13,125 nt of DNA from assembly GCA_003506795.1 (NCBI GenBank), contig DNYO01000285.1, forward strand, positions 1-13,125, in the 5' to 3' direction. Below the pieces are notes generated by a model, which saw nothing but the letters and a program-made list of their open reading frames with translations, was not told the DNA's origin and searched no databases. Positions within the stretch are counted from its first letter, which is position 1. Each line of letters starts with the position of its first letter. The stretch is from Deltaproteobacteria bacterium. Lineage in GTDB: Bacteria > Desulfobacterota > Syntrophorhabdia > Syntrophorhabdales > Syntrophorhabdaceae. Made by a program: the position numbers and the translations under genes. Shown here piece by piece: positions 11,770 through 13,125 of this stretch.

Positions 11770-13125
11770 ATTCAGTGTTCTCGTGGTGGACGACGAGGAC
11801 AGCATGCGCAACAGATGCGTGCGGCTGTTGCAGCGAAACGGCTACAACGTTCAAGGGGCAAACGATGGTGAACAGGCCCTTTTCCTGGTAAAAAGAAATC
11901 GTTTTTCCCTGGTTGTTGCCGATATAAGAATGCCTGGAATCAGCGGCATAGAACTCCTTGAAAGGATCAAGGAAATATCACCCGAAACAGAGATTGTCAT
12001 GATCACGGGATATGGAACCGTGGACAATGCAGTAGAGGCTATGAAGCTGGGCGCCTACGACTATATCACCAAGCCCTTTGACATGGAACGGCTGCTCCTG
12101 GTCGCGGAGCATATCAAGACAACTTTTTCATTGAAAGATGAGATCGGCAGCCTGAAGGACCAGTTGAAGGAGTTCTCGCATTATCGTGATTTTGTGGGTG
12201 TCAGCAGGGAAGTACAGCGGATTTTCGGGTTGGTGGACAAGATCGCCCCCACAGACTGTAATATCTTGATCGAGGGAGAGACGGGTACCGGCAAGGGATT
12301 AATTGCCCGCACGATACATTCCAGCAGCCCGAGACGCGATCATCCCTTTGTTGTTGTTGACTGCGCGGCAATGACAGAGAACTTGCTGGAAAGTGAACTC
12401 TTCGGACATACAAAGGGCGCTTTTACCGGGGCCTATGCGAACAAAGAAGGCTATTTCAAGGTTGCCGACAAGGGCACGATATTTCTTGATGAAATAAGCG
12501 AGCTGTCCACATCGCTGCAAGGCAAGCTGCTCCGGATGGTGCAAGACCACGAGATCATACCCGTGGGTGGCACGAAGCCGGTTAAAGTGGATACGAGAAT
12601 TGTTGCGGCCACCAATAGAAAGCTCGAGCAGGCCGTTAAAGAAGAAAGATTCAGAGAGGATCTGTATTTTCGGATAAACGTCGTCAAGATAGATATTCCC
12701 CCGCTGCGGCAGCGGAAGGACGATATACTGCCCCTGATGAACTTTTTCCTGGAAAAATTCAAGAAGCAATTTAACAAGACTAAATTAGCGGTGGATCAAT
12801 CTGTTTTCTCTCTTTTTCAGCAATATGAATGGCCCGGCAATGTCAGGGAGCTGGAGAATGCGGTGCAGCGAATTGTCATTACGGCCGATCATCAGCGAGT
12901 CACAGTGAACGATCTTCCCGAAAAGATGCAATCGAAAAGACCGGTGGGCAGCGTGGAACGTCAGGATCTTCTGGAGATGGATTTTCAGGAGGCGCGCAAA
13001 AGGTGTCTCGATGAGTTTACAAGAGACTATCTCCTTGATGCGTTGAAGTACTACCAGGGCAATATTTCGAAAACCGCCAAAGAAATCAAGATACAAAGGC
13101 CCTCTATTCAACGAATGTTGAAGCG
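11756..13125 (+). CDS. NtrC-family sigma54-dependent response regulator, 3' end outside the window
   Basis: The frame opens at ATG 11756 (GGGAG just upstream) and is still open at the right edge, giving 456 residues. The receiver domain (about 5-120) has Asp12/Asp13, phosphoacceptor Asp56 in ADIRMPG, Thr84 and Lys106 (ITKPF). The AAA+ domain has Walker A GETGTGKG (174-181), the sigma54-contacting GAFTGA loop (221-226) and Walker B GTIFLDEI (240-247); the arginine-rich FREDLYFRIN and the YEWPGNVRELEN motif follow. A Fis-type helix-turn-helix begins at the edge (NISKTAKEIKIQRPSIQRML), so only a few residues are missing. Phosphorylation by the adjacent kinase should allow it to activate sigma54 promoters. 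No GG-N10-GC promoter was found in the intergenic regions of this window, so its targets probably lie elsewhere. Confidence 0.95.
   Translation, partial: MRKDRFSVLVVDDEDSMRNRCVRLLQRNGYNVQGANDGEQALFLVKRNRFSLVVADIRMPGISGIELLERIKEISPETEIVMITGYGTVDNAVEAMKLGAYDYITKPFDMERLLLVAEHIKTTFSLKDEIGSLKDQLKEFSHYRDFVGVSREVQRIFGLVDKIAPTDCNILIEGETGTGKGLIARTIHSSSPRRDHPFVVVDCAAMTENLLESELFGHTKGAFTGAYANKEGYFKVADKGTIFLDEISELSTSLQGKLLRMVQDHEIIPVGGTKPVKVDTRIVAATNRKLEQAVKEERFREDLYFRINVVKIDIPPLRQRKDDILPLMNFFLEKFKKQFNKTKLAVDQSVFSLFQQYEWPGNVRELENAVQRIVITADHQRVTVNDLPEKMQSKRPVGSVERQDLLEMDFQEARKRCLDEFTRDYLLDALKYYQGNISKTAKEIKIQRPSIQRMLK

Noticed and set aside
1..13125. CRISPR array, tRNA, rRNA, IS element or prophage
   Set aside because: No regularly spaced repeats, no conserved RNA sequences, no transposase or integrase motifs, and no terminal inverted repeats were seen.

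Overview
The window looks like a chromosomal segment from a mid-to-high-GC, Gram-negative, probably anaerobic bacterium. The NtrC-type two-component pair, the AsmA-like envelope protein, the Old Yellow Enzyme homologue with an Fe-S cysteine cluster and the many Shine-Dalgarno-led genes would fit Desulfobacterota (former Deltaproteobacteria, for example a syntrophic lineage). That placement is inference from gene content only. I see no rRNA, tRNA, CRISPR array, insertion sequence or prophage gene.

Layout: (1) 1-115, the C-terminal tail of a DUF72 (YecE-like) protein. (2) 235-1050, an alpha/beta hydrolase with Cys at the usual nucleophile-Ser position. (3) 1167-2141, an ADP-ribosylglycohydrolase-family enzyme. 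(4) 2223-3873, a tightly packed plus-strand operon behind a near-consensus sigma70-type promoter: MntA-like nucleotidyltransferase antitoxin, HepT-like HEPN toxin, SemiSWEET sugar transporter and AlkD-like DNA glycosylase, with junctions of 20 bp overlap, 4 bp overlap and a 10 bp gap. (5) 6327-3859, a minus-strand group of three genes: a Tat-signal protein of the L-2-amino-thiazoline-4-carboxylic acid hydrolase family, a Sec-signal protein of ankyrin repeats plus a C-terminal Kunitz/BPTI domain, and a small acidic cytosolic protein I do not recognise. (6) 6504-7625, a divergently transcribed Old Yellow Enzyme-family flavoprotein with a four-Cys cluster but no FAD/NAD(P)H domain. (7) 7821-9914, an AsmA-family protein. 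(8) a 334 bp gap holding a repeated half-site pattern. (9) 10249 to the right edge, a cytosolic PAS-PAS histidine kinase overlapping an NtrC-type sigma54 activator, which runs off the window.

The most unusual element is the secreted ankyrin-Kunitz fusion. All six Kunitz cysteines are present and a Lys occupies the P1 position, as in trypsin-type inhibitors; Kunitz domains are rare in bacteria. It sits 71 bp downstream of an exported hydrolase-like gene, suggesting a joint periplasmic or secreted function. Second is the operon that joins a HEPN/MNT toxin-antitoxin pair to a sugar transporter and a DNA repair glycosylase, just downstream of a de-ADP-ribosylating enzyme.

Several predicted promoters (before the toxin-antitoxin operon, the flavoprotein gene and asmA) place the -10 box only about 17-21 bases before the start codon, which would give very short leaders. 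All function calls come from reading motifs by eye; no database search was possible.
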